Shown in pieces: positions 28,145 through 35,929 of a stretch of DNA of 64,000 nt. Under the pieces are notes generated by a model, which was given only the letters and a program-made list of their open reading frames with translations, searched no databases and was not told the origin of the DNA. The stretch is from the NCBI RefSeq assembly GCF_018100805.1, contig NZ_JAGJEA010000002.1, positions 434,001 through 498,000 on the forward strand. Reading direction: 5' to 3'. Source of the DNA: Aquimarina sp. MMG016. Lineage in GTDB: Bacteria; Bacteroidota; Bacteroidia; Flavobacteriales; Flavobacteriaceae. Position numbers and translations under genes: made by a program. Position 1 is the stretch's first letter. Each line of letters begins with the position of its first letter.

Positions 28145-29683
28145 ATGAAAATATTTTCTGCCCAACAGATGAGAATGGCCGATGCAGCCACAATGCAATC
28201 CGAAAAAATTACTTCCCTGGAATTAATGGAACGTGCCGCAACCCAAATCTTTACAATTATTCATAACAAATTACAAGGTGCTCCCATACCAATTCACGTG
28301 ATTTGTGGTATAGGAAATAATGGGGGAGATGGTTTGGTAATCTCCAGGTTATTGCTAGAACACGGGTATAATGTTACTACTTATATAGTAAATTTTAGTG
28401 ATAACAGATCGAAGGATTTTTTAGCCAATTATGATCGTTTAAAAGAAATTGCAAAGGAATGGCCAATTCAGATTAAATCCGAAGAAGATTTTCCGGAAAT
28501 CAGACCACAGGATATGGTAATAGATGCTATTTTTGGGATAGGACTAAATCGACCGTTATTACCCTGGGTAATTTCATTAATCGAGCATATTAACACTTCT
28601 AGGTGTTTTACATTGTCTATTGATATTCCTTCTGGGTTGTATACTGACAAATTACCGGATAATCCGAAAGGTGTAATCAATGCATCAGTCACTTCGACAT
28701 TTCAGTTACCAAAATTAGTTTTCTTTTTACCACAGACTGCTCATTATTCTCAGGATCTAGAAGTAATTGATATAGGATTAGATCAAAATTTTATAGGGCA
28801 AACAGCTGGTATTGCAGAGCTAGTACTTAAGCATGAAGTGGTCTCATTATATCATCCACGAGATAAATTTTCGCATAAGGGAACCTATGGACATTGTGTT
28901 TTAATAGGTGGTAGTTACGGAAAAATAGGTAGTGTGGTTCTAGCTACTAAAGCAGCTTTAAGAACTGGTGCCGGGTTAACTACCGCTTATATTCCCGAAT
29001 GTGGCTATGAGGTGTTACAAACTTCTGTACCAGAAGCTATGGTAATTGCGGATAGTGATGATGAGTTAGAAGAAATCAGTTTAGATTTCAAACCATCTGC
29101 AATTGGTATTGGTATTGGCTTGGGAACTGCAGAAAAGACTATTCGTGCCTTTGGTGATTTCTTAGATGAGAACGAATCAAAATTAGTTATAGATGCGGAT
29201 GGGATTAATATTTTGGCAAAACACCCTGAATTTCTTGATAAAATTCCTAAAAACACTATTTTGACTCCTCATCCAAAAGAATTAGAAAGGTTAGTAGGGA
29301 AGTGGATGGATGATTTTGACAAAATCGAAAGGGTAAAAACATTTTCTAAAAAATACAATTGTATTGTAATTATTAAAGGTGCAAATTCTATAATTGTTAA
29401 TGGAGATCAGCTTTATGTAAATAATAATGGAAACCCAGGAATGGCAACAGCAGGAAGCGGTGATGTACTTACGGGTATGATAACAGGTTTAATTTCGCAA
29501 GGATATGATCCTCTCCGCGCTGCTATTTTTGGAGTATACCTTCATGGAAGTGCTGGTGATATTGTAGCCCATAAGGCAGGATTTGAATCATTAATTGCTG
29601 GTGATATTATTTCTAACATTGGAGAGGCATATTTAGAATTATTCCGAAGACCTCAAAATAATCAAGAACCACCTGCAAATTAA
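28145..29683 (+). CDS. nnr: Bifunctional NAD(P)HX epimerase / ADP-dependent dehydratase
   Basis: 512 residues with both halves of the nicotinamide nucleotide repair enzyme. The N-terminal YjeF-N epimerase domain (to ~residue 215) has SAQQMRMADAATM and GIGNNGGDGLVISRLL; the C-terminal kinase-like dehydratase domain has HKGTYGHCVLIGGSYGKIG and NPGMATAGSGDVLTGMI. Together they rescue hydrated NADH and NADPH. It is monocistronic, divergent from the thr operon and closed by a strong terminator. Full length for the fused form. Confidence 0.95.
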   Translation: MKIFSAQQMRMADAATMQSEKITSLELMERAATQIFTIIHNKLQGAPIPIHVICGIGNNGGDGLVISRLLLEHGYNVTTYIVNFSDNRSKDFLANYDRLKEIAKEWPIQIKSEEDFPEIRPQDMVIDAIFGIGLNRPLLPWVISLIEHINTSRCFTLSIDIPSGLYTDKLPDNPKGVINASVTSTFQLPKLVFFLPQTAHYSQDLEVIDIGLDQNFIGQTAGIAELVLKHEVVSLYHPRDKFSHKGTYGHCVLIGGSYGKIGSVVLATKAALRTGAGLTTAYIPECGYEVLQTSVPEAMVIADSDDELEEISLDFKPSAIGIGIGLGTAEKTIRAFGDFLDENESKLVIDADGINILAKHPEFLDKIPKNTILTPHPKELERLVGKWMDDFDKIERVKTFSKKYNCIVIIKGANSIIVNGDQLYVNNNGNPGMATAGSGDVLTGMITGLISQGYDPLRAAIFGVYLHGSAGDIVAHKAGFESLIAGDIISNIGEAYLELFRRPQNNQEPPAN

Positions 29684-29699
29684 ACGTGTTTTATAAAAA

Positions 29700-29722
29700 A
29701 AAAGCCTCATATAGAGGCTTTT
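29700..29722. terminator. Rho-independent terminator after nnr
   Basis: Stem AAAAGCCTC / GAGGCTTTT (29700-29708 with 29714-29722) with loop ATATA, flanked by A- and T-runs, between the convergent nnr and thioesterase genes. It can work on both strands. Confidence 0.85.
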
Positions 29723-29748
29723 CCGACACTTTTAATCAAATAAATAAT

Positions 29749-30189
29749 CTACGAATTTACCTGCAAGCGTCTTGTGAGGGGGCAAAATGGTTCAGGTAAA
29801 AAGCATTCCAATATATCTTTTGGCATAGCAATAACTTTTTGATTATTAAAATCGAACCAATAGAGCTGTGTGATTGCTGTTACACACAATTCATTTTTAG
29901 TATTAAAAAAACGGTTTTTGATACTTATTTTTTTGTTATCGGCGTTGTTTACAAACTCCATATTCACAAAAAAATCTTGCATAAACATTAAAGGCTTTCG
30001 ATGTGTTAGTGTTCTATGATATTCCTGAATGTCAATTTTTGAAGCATTTAACTTACGTTTAGAGTATCCTTTTTCGAATAAAAAAGATTTGAAAATTGAT
30101 GACGCATAAGAATGATATGCAAAATTTTGCATGACCATAAAATCATTTACATCTTCTCCTTTTACTTTATATGTTTTTCTATATATCAT
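29749..30189 (-). CDS. Hotdog-fold acyl-CoA thioesterase family protein
   Basis: 146 residues, cytoplasmic. The segment DFMVMQNFAYHSYASSIFKSF matches the central helix of the 4HBT-type hotdog fold, followed by strands RKPLMFMQDFFVNMEF and ISIKNRFFNTKNELCVTA, as in YbgC/FadM-like thioesterases. The expected catalytic Asp in the N-terminal motif appears as the Asp of DFMVMQN. The acyl substrate cannot be told from sequence. It stands alone on the minus strand, 50 bases downstream of the DUF5777 gene cluster, and may be read as part of it. Confidence 0.7.
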   Translation of the reverse strand: MIYRKTYKVKGEDVNDFMVMQNFAYHSYASSIFKSFLFEKGYSKRKLNASKIDIQEYHRTLTHRKPLMFMQDFFVNMEFVNNADNKKISIKNRFFNTKNELCVTAITQLYWFDFNNQKVIAMPKDILECFLPEPFCPLTRRLQVNS

Positions 30190-30239
30190 TACTAATTTCG
30201 TTTTTTTAACCTAAACTTTACACACTCACTTCTTTAGAA

Positions 30240-31157
30240 TCAATGCTCAGATTCTTTCATTTTCTTTAGTTGCTTTTCTTTACGTTTACCAAATTGAAAA
30301 GCTCTGGAAATATTAAAACCTAAATGAATGTCTCCTTCAAAAAAATCATCTGTAGATTCTGTGATAAAACTTTTCTCAATCATTGTAATTGAATTGGATA
30401 AGATGATTTGAAACACGTGTCCACCTGTTTCTATATCTACCCCAAATGCCAAGGAATTAGATGCATCAATGGATTCTAAAGGATTAGCAGTATAATAATA
30501 CTCTCCATTTATAGATATTCTTTTGGTTAGTTTTAATCTGGAACCGATTCCCATCGCATAGATATTATGAGGGTCTTGATCTATTTTTACAGAATTTCTA
30601 TGAATAAACGTTGGTGTTAGCTGTAAGGAAAATGATGGACTGAACTTTCTAGCTATTAAAACTTGTGTTACATATGACAATTTTTGACTAAAACTAGGTT
30701 CATCTGCTGGATCAAAATCCTTTAAAGTTCTATACGCTACACTTCCAAAAACTGATAAACTTATAGGGAATGACTGTTTTCCAGAAGTTTGTTTTAATGC
30801 TTTATACTTAATGAATCCATCATAAGTTTTGTCAAAGCTACTTCTACCAACTCCTAGCATGATATCGTCTGTTAATCCATATTCAAAAGCAAAACGAATG
30901 TTAGACTGATCCAATCCATATAATTCATCAGCACCTAAATTTACCCTTCCGAAACGGTGAGATATTACAAATTCTAGTGTTCCTTTTTTACGATTTTCTA
31001 TAGAATGACCATTAAGTATTCTGGTTCCTTTAAAAGTAGAAGTGACATAGTCTTTTGTCTGAGGTGCTTCACTATCCAGTATATCCAAAAGATCATCTTG
31101 TGCAAATACTTGCACGTTAATGGCCATTAAGGCTGCGATTACTAATATATTCTTCAT
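30240..31157 (-). CDS. DUF5777-type outer membrane beta-barrel protein (copy 1)
   Basis: 305 residues with a signal peptide (AALMAINVQVFAQ). The body has alternating strands typical of a small outer membrane barrel and the family-like segments STFKGTRILNGHSIENRKKG, RFAFEYGLTDDIMLGVG and SPSFSLQLTPTFIHRNS. A clear paralogue lies at 36460-37368 (shared HSIENRKKG and FSLQLSPTFIHR). It ends a minus-strand run after the OB-fold and YceI genes, one base after the YceI stop. The role is unknown; barrel placement is inferred. A C-terminal lysine-rich tail is unusual for a barrel. Confidence 0.8.
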   Translation of the reverse strand: MKNILVIAALMAINVQVFAQDDLLDILDSEAPQTKDYVTSTFKGTRILNGHSIENRKKGTLEFVISHRFGRVNLGADELYGLDQSNIRFAFEYGLTDDIMLGVGRSSFDKTYDGFIKYKALKQTSGKQSFPISLSVFGSVAYRTLKDFDPADEPSFSQKLSYVTQVLIARKFSPSFSLQLTPTFIHRNSVKIDQDPHNIYAMGIGSRLKLTKRISINGEYYYTANPLESIDASNSLAFGVDIETGGHVFQIILSNSITMIEKSFITESTDDFFEGDIHLGFNISRAFQFGKRKEKQLKKMKESEH

Positions 31158-31158
31158 T

Positions 31159-31704
31159 TTATTTGTTGTACGGTTTATGATCCAACTCGAAGGTTACTTC
31201 TATAGTTTTGGCAATATTATTAACAACTACTGATGGGATTTCGATGTCAAAATCTGCGACTTCTATAGGGAATTTCCCTTTAAGAGATATATTTTTATCA
31301 GTCCGAATAATTTTTGCAGTGGTTTGTATTTGTTTAGTAACTCCATGAATAGTTATGTTTCCGTTTATATTTATTTCTTGTTCGTTATTGTTTAATCCTT
31401 CAAAATTTGCAATTTGACCTTTAAAAACTGCTTTAGGGTATTTATCAGATTCTACATAGTTTTCATTAAAATGTTCTTGCATTAATGATTTTTCAAACTG
31501 AAAAGATTTCATAAGAATAGAAATAGCGATAGTCCCTGTAGATGTATCAATAATGCTTAATACTTGATTATTGTCAGCTTTAATATCCTCCATAGGTGAG
31601 CTGGAAAAAAATGAAGTATATCCTTGTTTGGTTAAGAACCTTTGTTGTCCGTGCGAAAGCATAGAAAAGCATAAAAGGCATAATAATATGTTAAGTGTTT
31701 TCAT
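31159..31704 (-). CDS. YceI family periplasmic protein (copy 1)
   Basis: 181 residues with a signal peptide (LCLLCFSMLSHGQ). The YceI lipocalin-like fold is indicated by KSLMQEHFNENYVESDKYPKA, FKGQI, GNITIHGVTKQ and the closing DFDIEIP. YceI proteins bind isoprenoid chains such as polyprenyls or quinone-like lipids in the periplasm. The paralogue at 35922-36470 shares long identical stretches (KNNQVLSIID-type, TIHG, DFDI). It sits between the OB-fold and barrel genes, as its paralogue does. Confidence 0.88.
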   Translation of the reverse strand: MKTLNILLCLLCFSMLSHGQQRFLTKQGYTSFFSSSPMEDIKADNNQVLSIIDTSTGTIAISILMKSFQFEKSLMQEHFNENYVESDKYPKAVFKGQIANFEGLNNNEQEININGNITIHGVTKQIQTTAKIIRTDKNISLKGKFPIEVADFDIEIPSVVVNNIAKTIEVTFELDHKPYNK

Positions 31705-31724
31705 AATATGTTTGATTTTGATAA

Positions 31725-32150
31725 TTAATTAATGATTACACACTTGATAAGGATTACATCCATTAGATATCCCGTGCATACTCCCTTTAGAGTAATATTT
31801 TCTCCTATTTTTAATCCTTTTGCTTTTTTTGATTCCTCTACCGATAAATGGCACATAACACTACCTAGTGAGTTATCATTATTCAAAGTAACCACCAGGT
31901 TTTCTTTAGTTTTACTTAGTTCTGATATTTTCCCGGTTACCTGTATGATTTGCTCTAAATACTTTGAATTAGCTAGATTTTCATCATTTTCAAAATCATT
32001 TAATAGTTTTTGAGATACCAAAGAGATGTCTGGAGTAGATTTAGCTACGTTTATATGTGGTTTGTTATATATAGCTATGTTAATGAATAGAATAACCAAA
32101 GCGGTAGATAACAAAAAAATAGTGATCTTGATTTTTGTCTTTTTTATCAT
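31725..32150 (-). CDS. OB-fold (tRNA_anti-like) membrane-anchored protein (copy 1)
   Basis: 141 residues. One N-terminal membrane helix (IKITIFLLSTALVILFINIA) anchors a periplasmic OB-fold with the QVTGKISEL strand, CHLSVEES and the closing ENITLKGVCTGYLMDVILIKC. The pattern matches the tRNA_anti-like family of Bacteroidota, named for the fold and not for tRNA binding. Two cysteines near the C-terminus (GVCTG, IKC) are kept in the paralogue at 35492-35929 (GICKG, LNC), so a disulfide or ligand site is possible. Function is unknown. It leads the trio OB, YceI, barrel. Confidence 0.75.
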   Translation of the reverse strand: MIKKTKIKITIFLLSTALVILFINIAIYNKPHINVAKSTPDISLVSQKLLNDFENDENLANSKYLEQIIQVTGKISELSKTKENLVVTLNNDNSLGSVMCHLSVEESKKAKGLKIGENITLKGVCTGYLMDVILIKCVIIN

Positions 32151-32160
32151 TAGAATTGAT

Positions 32161-32514
32161 TTAATTATTTAGCGCTCCGTTTTCTATCCAACAACGAATC
32201 AATTCGATTTGTTCGTTGGTTAGTGATCCACCTTGTGGCATGGTTCTGTTTACAACTTGTGTTTTGATACGGGCAGCGTTATTACTTATTCCCGCATAAG
32301 TTCTTAAATCAGGAGCTTGACTACCACCATGACATCTGATACAACTACCATCAATGATGGGTTTAATTTTGGCAACAAAAGAGATATCGGGATCACAAGG
32401 TTCATCTCTTCCTATAATTGGTGTTTCTTCTTCAACATTATTTTCACAGGAAAAAAAGGTTATAGAGAACACTAAAATTGCAAGGATGTATTTAATTTTT
32501 GAAATAGTATTCAT
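32161..32514 (-). CDS. Cytochrome-c-like lipoprotein with single CxxCH
   Basis: 117 residues with lipobox FFSC near residue 23. A heme-binding motif SCIRCHGGSQAPDL is followed by a likely axial Met in VVNRTMPQGGSLT and the terminal helix IELIRCWIENGA, the pattern of small mono-heme cytochromes attached to the membrane by lipid. It starts an apparent minus-strand run with the OB-fold, YceI and barrel genes (10 bases to the OB-fold gene). That neighbourhood suggests an electron-transfer step associated with the trio; this is inference. Confidence 0.85.
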   Translation of the reverse strand: MNTISKIKYILAILVFSITFFSCENNVEEETPIIGRDEPCDPDISFVAKIKPIIDGSCIRCHGGSQAPDLRTYAGISNNAARIKTQVVNRTMPQGGSLTNEQIELIRCWIENGALNN

Positions 32515-32532
32515 TTTAAAGGTTTTTTAGAA

Positions 32533-32565
32533 TAAGAGGAAGAAAGCTGTTCTTTCTTCCTCTTA
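32533..32565 (-). terminator. Terminator between secreted-repeat and cytochrome genes
   Basis: A 14-bp stem (32533-32546 with 32552-32565) and the loop CTGTT; on the minus strand it is followed by an AT-rich stretch ending in a run of As and Ts. It lies between two genes on the same strand, so it separates them or allows partial read-through. Confidence 0.7.
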
Positions 32566-32610
32566 ATGATCAACTAACTACTTAAACAAACATTAAATTA
32601 AAATTGTCTC

Positions 32611-33468
32611 TTATAATGGAATAGGAGCTTCTGAGGTATCTACATTAACAATTGGCCAATCACCTGGTTCAGGTACACTAATACCATAATTATCACCTCT
32701 TTCTGTATCACCACCGAAGTAATATAAAGGCCTTCCTTTATACGTGAGTTGTTTTGTCCCAAACACATCTATGGTTCCAAAATCATTAGGATCTAGAATA
32801 CTAGGAACCCTTTCTATATCGAAATGAAACACTGGCCAGGCACCATTATTAGAAAAGTCTTCCAAAGTATAGTTATTAGTATTGTTAGTGTCTTTGGTAA
32901 AAATATAGATCGTTCTTCCTTTAGCATTAGTAATGTAAAATGTAAGTTCATCACCAGGCGTGTAATCACTTTTGAAATTCTGATCATTACCTTCAGCATC
33001 TCTACCCACTAATTGTGCTTCTGCATACATTATAGAGTAATCAGGTTTTGCGATATACCAGTTGTTACCAACTTTATCCCCTCTGGTTTCCCCAGCAGCA
33101 TTATCATTGATATAATAATACAGAGGCCAACCTTTATATGTTGTTTGTTTTTCGCCATCTGCTCTGGTAATTGTACCGAAATCTGCAGCTTCTAAACCTT
33201 CGTCTAATACTAAGTTATTCGTATAAAATATTGGCCAGGCTCCAAGACATGTGTCGCTATTACATGCTGACTCTCCTTTAGTATCTCTGGAAAAGAAATA
33301 AAGGGACATTCCATTGGTATCGGTTAGAATTTTTCCGTGTGTGGCATTATCAGCTAGCTTTACAGTACTAGCTAATGGTTCTGGATTTGGTTGTTGATCC
33401 GAGTCATCACTACTACAACTGTATAATAAAGTAATTGAAGCGAACAGTAAGAAAATTGATTTTTTCAT
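32611..33468 (-). CDS. Secreted-repeat lipoprotein with Yx(F/Y)xxD motifs
   Basis: 285 residues; lipobox LYSC near residue 18. It contains four copies of the motif of the secreted repeat family (COG4315-like): LYFFSRDT, LYYYINDN, IYIFTKDT and LYYFGGDT, in two tandem halves of about 110 residues, each with GAWPxF. Cys-Asn-Ser-Asp-Thr-Cys in the first half suggests a disulfide or a metal site. The family is often found beside periplasmic redox proteins, and here a cytochrome-c gene follows after a terminator. Function is not established. Confidence 0.8.
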   Translation of the reverse strand: MKKSIFLLFASITLLYSCSSDDSDQQPNPEPLASTVKLADNATHGKILTDTNGMSLYFFSRDTKGESACNSDTCLGAWPIFYTNNLVLDEGLEAADFGTITRADGEKQTTYKGWPLYYYINDNAAGETRGDKVGNNWYIAKPDYSIMYAEAQLVGRDAEGNDQNFKSDYTPGDELTFYITNAKGRTIYIFTKDTNNTNNYTLEDFSNNGAWPVFHFDIERVPSILDPNDFGTIDVFGTKQLTYKGRPLYYFGGDTERGDNYGISVPEPGDWPIVNVDTSEAPIPL

Positions 33469-33555
33469 TTTTAAGATTATTTATGATTTATGAGGCAAAT
33501 AACCGCCAACAGAAGGCTATATCTCAAACTAATGTTTGTGAGAGGGAATATTTGA

Positions 33556-33582
33556 CGTTGAAGAGGAAAAAATAGCGTTGAA
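33556..33582. promoter_or_regulatory. Possible LytTR-type direct repeat upstream of secreted-repeat gene
   Basis: Two CGTTGAA copies start 20 bases apart, with a purine-rich spacer (GAAGAGGAAAAAATA at 33560-33574). LytTR regulators commonly bind two direct repeats about two helical turns apart, and the neighbouring gene encodes such a regulator. They lie roughly 90-115 bases before the start of the minus-strand lipoprotein gene. Confidence 0.4.
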
Positions 33583-33659
33583 TAAATTATGGTTTTTCAG
33601 ACTTTTTGAATCGTATTAGTAAGTTTTGATGTATATATAAAAAGTAGACCAAAAAAAAT

Positions 33660-33681
33660 CCTGCCGACAAAAGCCGGCAGG
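33660..33681 (-). terminator. Hairpin terminator (minus strand)
   Basis: Stem CCTGCCG / CGGCAGG (33660-33666 with 33675-33681); on the minus strand it is followed by a run of eight Ts, the layout of an intrinsic terminator. It lies about 270 bases beyond the end of the LytTR regulator gene. Confidence 0.75.
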
Positions 33682-33950
33682 AGTGTAGTCGATTATTATC
33701 AAGTTTTCTTTAAAAACCCCCAATGTACTTAAAGATTAACCTGATATACTTGCGTCTACTTAAAACTTTAAAAACAAATTCAACTTCAAAATTTTCGTAT
33801 CCATAAATAGTAAAAGACTATTTAGAACTCTAATTATAAATTGATGAGACAAATAAAAGGAAGATATTATTTGTCTTAGAATTAAAAATGGCGAAAGGGA
33901 AAATAAGCGTTTAAAAAGGAAAAAAAGGAAATGAAAAAACTATAATATCT

Positions 33951-35063
33951 CTAGATATTCAACCATTGTCTAAACTCTGCAGCTTTATTTTTACTGATTA
34001 TGATTTCTACGTCTTTATCGTTAACCAAAATTTTAAGCTGATTGTTACCGTATTTGATTATTTTTTCGATCCCTGAGATACTAATTATAAATTGTCGATT
34101 TGCTCTAAAGAATAAGGAAGAATCTAAACTGGTATAAATATCATCCAAACTACTATTGCTTGTTGATCTTTTACCATCAAAACAGATTACATAGGTTATC
34201 GTATTCTCTGTATAGATGTAGGCAATGTTATTAATAGGTATTGGAATCAATTCATTTCTTATGTATGTCAAGATTCTCTTTTTTCCGGAATCTGATGATG
34301 CTTCAGCTTGCTCTTCATTAGTATTGTCGTCAACAATTTTTTGCTGATATGTCACTAAATCCGCATTTAGTTTAGATAGATTTATTAGTTCACTTTCCAG
34401 GTTCGTGTTTTTGAGTTCTAACTGTTTCTCATAATAACTACCTAAAATACGAACCACAAAAACAGTGGATAAGATGATTAGCACTCCCATTATTATAAAT
34501 ATCGTATAAAAGCTGGTTTTAAGCTGTCGAGTCTGAGCAGATATCTTATCTAAATTAGCATGAGCCGCAACAATTAGATCAGAGTCTTCAACTGGTGATA
34601 GATATATAATTTCTGAAATAACGTCATTGTTTTCATTCTTTTCTATCTGATTCATTAATAGATCATACAACTTATCAGAGCTATTTTCCTCGTTTAAAGA
34701 ATTGAGAAGCGATTGATTGGAGTTTACTTTTTCACCAACTTTGGTTTTATCAGGATGACATACTTCTTTTCCTGACCAATCCATAACACAAATAAAAGAG
34801 GCTCCGTGATGTGTATTCTCAATAGTATTCTGGATATTCTGTATGATTTCTTTTTTGTCTACACCTCCTGTTAATTGATAACTTACCAGTCGAGAAATCT
34901 CATTAGCTTCTCGTTTGCTTGATTCTAGTTGAACTTCAATGAGTTGATTTGCACTGACTTTTATAAAATATTTTACACTCAGGGAGGCTATGATTAAAAA
35001 AATAATCGATATCGAAATAAAAGTCAAAAAATATAATTTATCCTTTCTCATCGTTGGTGACAA
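33951..35063 (-). CDS. Membrane sensor with periplasmic Cache-like domain and LytTR DNA-binding domain
   Basis: 370 residues. One membrane helix near residues 10-32 and a second near 188-208 (TIFIIMGVLIILSTVFVVRI) bracket a periplasmic sensor domain with a Cache-like FICVMDWSGKEVCHPDKTKVG segment. A coiled linker leads to a C-terminal LytTR DNA-binding domain (IAYIYTENTITYVI, LFFRANRQFIISISGI). It is a one-component receptor: it can sense outside and bind DNA without a phosphorelay. It lies between the two paralogous trios, so it is the best candidate for their regulator, by inference. ATG at 35063 is used; 35051 is an alternative. Confidence 0.85.
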   Translation of the reverse strand: MSPTMRKDKLYFLTFISISIIFLIIASLSVKYFIKVSANQLIEVQLESSKREANEISRLVSYQLTGGVDKKEIIQNIQNTIENTHHGASFICVMDWSGKEVCHPDKTKVGEKVNSNQSLLNSLNEENSSDKLYDLLMNQIEKNENNDVISEIIYLSPVEDSDLIVAAHANLDKISAQTRQLKTSFYTIFIIMGVLIILSTVFVVRILGSYYEKQLELKNTNLESELINLSKLNADLVTYQQKIVDDNTNEEQAEASSDSGKKRILTYIRNELIPIPINNIAYIYTENTITYVICFDGKRSTSNSSLDDIYTSLDSSLFFRANRQFIISISGIEKIIKYGNNQLKILVNDKDVEIIISKNKAAEFRQWLNI

Positions 35064-35170
35064 AACAATTGTTAAGACTAAACGTCCAAAGTGTTACTAT
35101 AGGTATGATTCAGGAAACGAAAATAGCATATTTTTTTGCTTTTCATTTTACTAATCAAAAAATGTGATTC

Positions 35171-35212
35171 TTTCCAATCGTATTTTTTCCTTTTCAGAGC
35201 CAGTTTTTCGCC
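35171..35212 (-). promoter_or_regulatory. Second copy of the regulator-associated motif cluster
   Basis: Read on the minus strand, GGCGAAA (35212-35206) is followed by GAAAAGGAAAAAATA and then CGATTGGAA, nearly the same as GAAGAGGAAAAAATA with CGTTGAA at 33560-33582. The middle blocks differ at one base in 15. It lies between the sensor gene and the second trio. Confidence 0.4.
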
Positions 35213-35283
35213 TTTACTAACATTTTATGTTATAAAAACTGAATTCATAGTTTATTTGTTACGGTAATTCAAATTGACAAACC

Positions 35284-35379
35284 ATGAAAACAATTAAAGA
35301 CAAAACAGTCTTATGCTTTTTAACGATAACCATATTTGTGTTATCATTACAGGTTACATTTTTATTTTTATCATATTGA
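35284..35379 (+). CDS. Possible small membrane peptide (31 residues)
   Basis: An ATG-started 31-codon frame encodes a lysine-bearing N-terminus (MKTIKDK) followed by about 24 mostly hydrophobic residues (TVLCFLTITIFVLSLQVTFL and on), the profile of a small single-pass membrane peptide. It lies in the spacer between the sensor gene and the second OB-fold gene, close to a repeated operator-like element. There is no homology evidence; the composition could arise in AT-rich DNA, so confidence is modest. Confidence 0.35.
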   Translation: MKTIKDKTVLCFLTITIFVLSLQVTFLFLSY

Positions 35380-35381
35380 AA

Positions 35382-35459
35382 ATATAAACTAGCTATAATT
35401 AGATGATTTTTTAAGTTTGAATTATATTTAATTTGTAAGATATAAACTAGCACTAAATA
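35382..35459 (+). repeat. 20-bp direct repeat upstream of second trio
   Basis: ATATAAACTAGC occurs at 35382-35393 and again at 35440-35451, and the following eight bases also largely agree, giving 17 identical of 20. The copies start 58 bases apart, about 5.5 helical turns, and the second ends 12 bases before the -7 promoter element. This suits an operator pair. Confidence 0.5.
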
Positions 35460-35471
35460 TTAAGTATAAAG

Positions 35472-35479
35472 TATATTTG
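35472..35479 (+). promoter_or_regulatory. TAnnTTTG promoter element of the second trio
   Basis: TATATTTG matches the -7 consensus TAnnTTTG exactly. It ends 12 bases before the ATG of the OB-fold gene, so the 5' leader would be very short. I found no good -33 TTTG at the expected spacing, which would fit a promoter needing an activator. Confidence 0.5.
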
Positions 35480-35491
35480 TCCGGATAAACA

Positions 35492-35929
35492 ATGAATAAA
35501 AACATTTACATATCGATTTTCTTAAGCCTAATTATTTTGGTTGGTTTATATATTTATTTTGGAGTATATAACAATAGAGTGGATGATATCAAAAATGTTT
35601 CTCCAGAAGTTAAAATTGATTCTGGTCAGTTAGTTTCATCATTTATCCTTAATGAAGAAAATGCAAACTCTGTGTATAGAAACAAAGTTGTTGAAATTGA
35701 TGGTACTGTAAAGGAAATCAATTTTTATAATAATCGAAATACAGTTTTATTGTATGGACACACAAAATATACTAGTGTTTTATGCGATATGCAATCCGAT
35801 CAAATTGAAAACGTAAAAAAACTTACAAAAGGCCAAAAAGTAAAACTAAAAGGAATCTGTAAAGGATTTCTAAAAGACGCAATATTACTAAATTGTGTTC
35901 TGATTAATAATGACCAAATCAATGAATAA
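35492..35929 (+). CDS. OB-fold (tRNA_anti-like) membrane-anchored protein (copy 2)
   Basis: 145 residues: an N-terminal membrane helix (ISIFLSLIILVGLYIYFGVY) and a periplasmic OB-fold with VVEIDGTVKEI, VLCDMQSD and KGQKVKLKGICKGFLKDAILLNC. Paralogue of the gene at 31725-32150, with the same architecture and the conserved C-terminal cysteines. It opens the plus-strand trio. It overlaps the start of the YceI gene, so the three are translated as one unit. Function is unknown. Confidence 0.75.
   Translation: MNKNIYISIFLSLIILVGLYIYFGVYNNRVDDIKNVSPEVKIDSGQLVSSFILNEENANSVYRNKVVEIDGTVKEINFYNNRNTVLLYGHTKYTSVLCDMQSDQIENVKKLTKGQKVKLKGICKGFLKDAILLNCVLINNDQINE

Larger units (their letters stand above)
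33469..33950. other. Intergenic region with repeated motif and minus-strand terminator
   Basis: 482 bases without a convincing protein gene. It holds a pair of CGTTGAA direct repeats (33556-33562 and 33576-33582), a hairpin terminator at 33660-33681, and a second copy of the motif cluster at 33890-33925. The stretch 33682-33950 between that hairpin and the regulator's stop could be a long 3' UTR or a small RNA; I cannot tell which. Confidence 0.4.
35064..35491. other. Intergenic region between sensor and second trio
   Basis: 428 bases between divergent genes. It holds a motif cluster on the minus strand at 35171-35212 that resembles the one at 33556, a possible 31-codon gene (35284-35379), a 20-bp direct repeat (35382-35459) and a TAnnTTTG promoter element for the second trio. 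I see nothing else. Confidence 0.5.

Noticed and set aside
35259..35453. 64-residue minus-strand open frame in the sensor/trio spacer
   Set aside because: No signal, domain or composition supports it, and it overlaps the direct repeat and promoter elements. The plus-strand 31-codon frame is the more plausible gene here.
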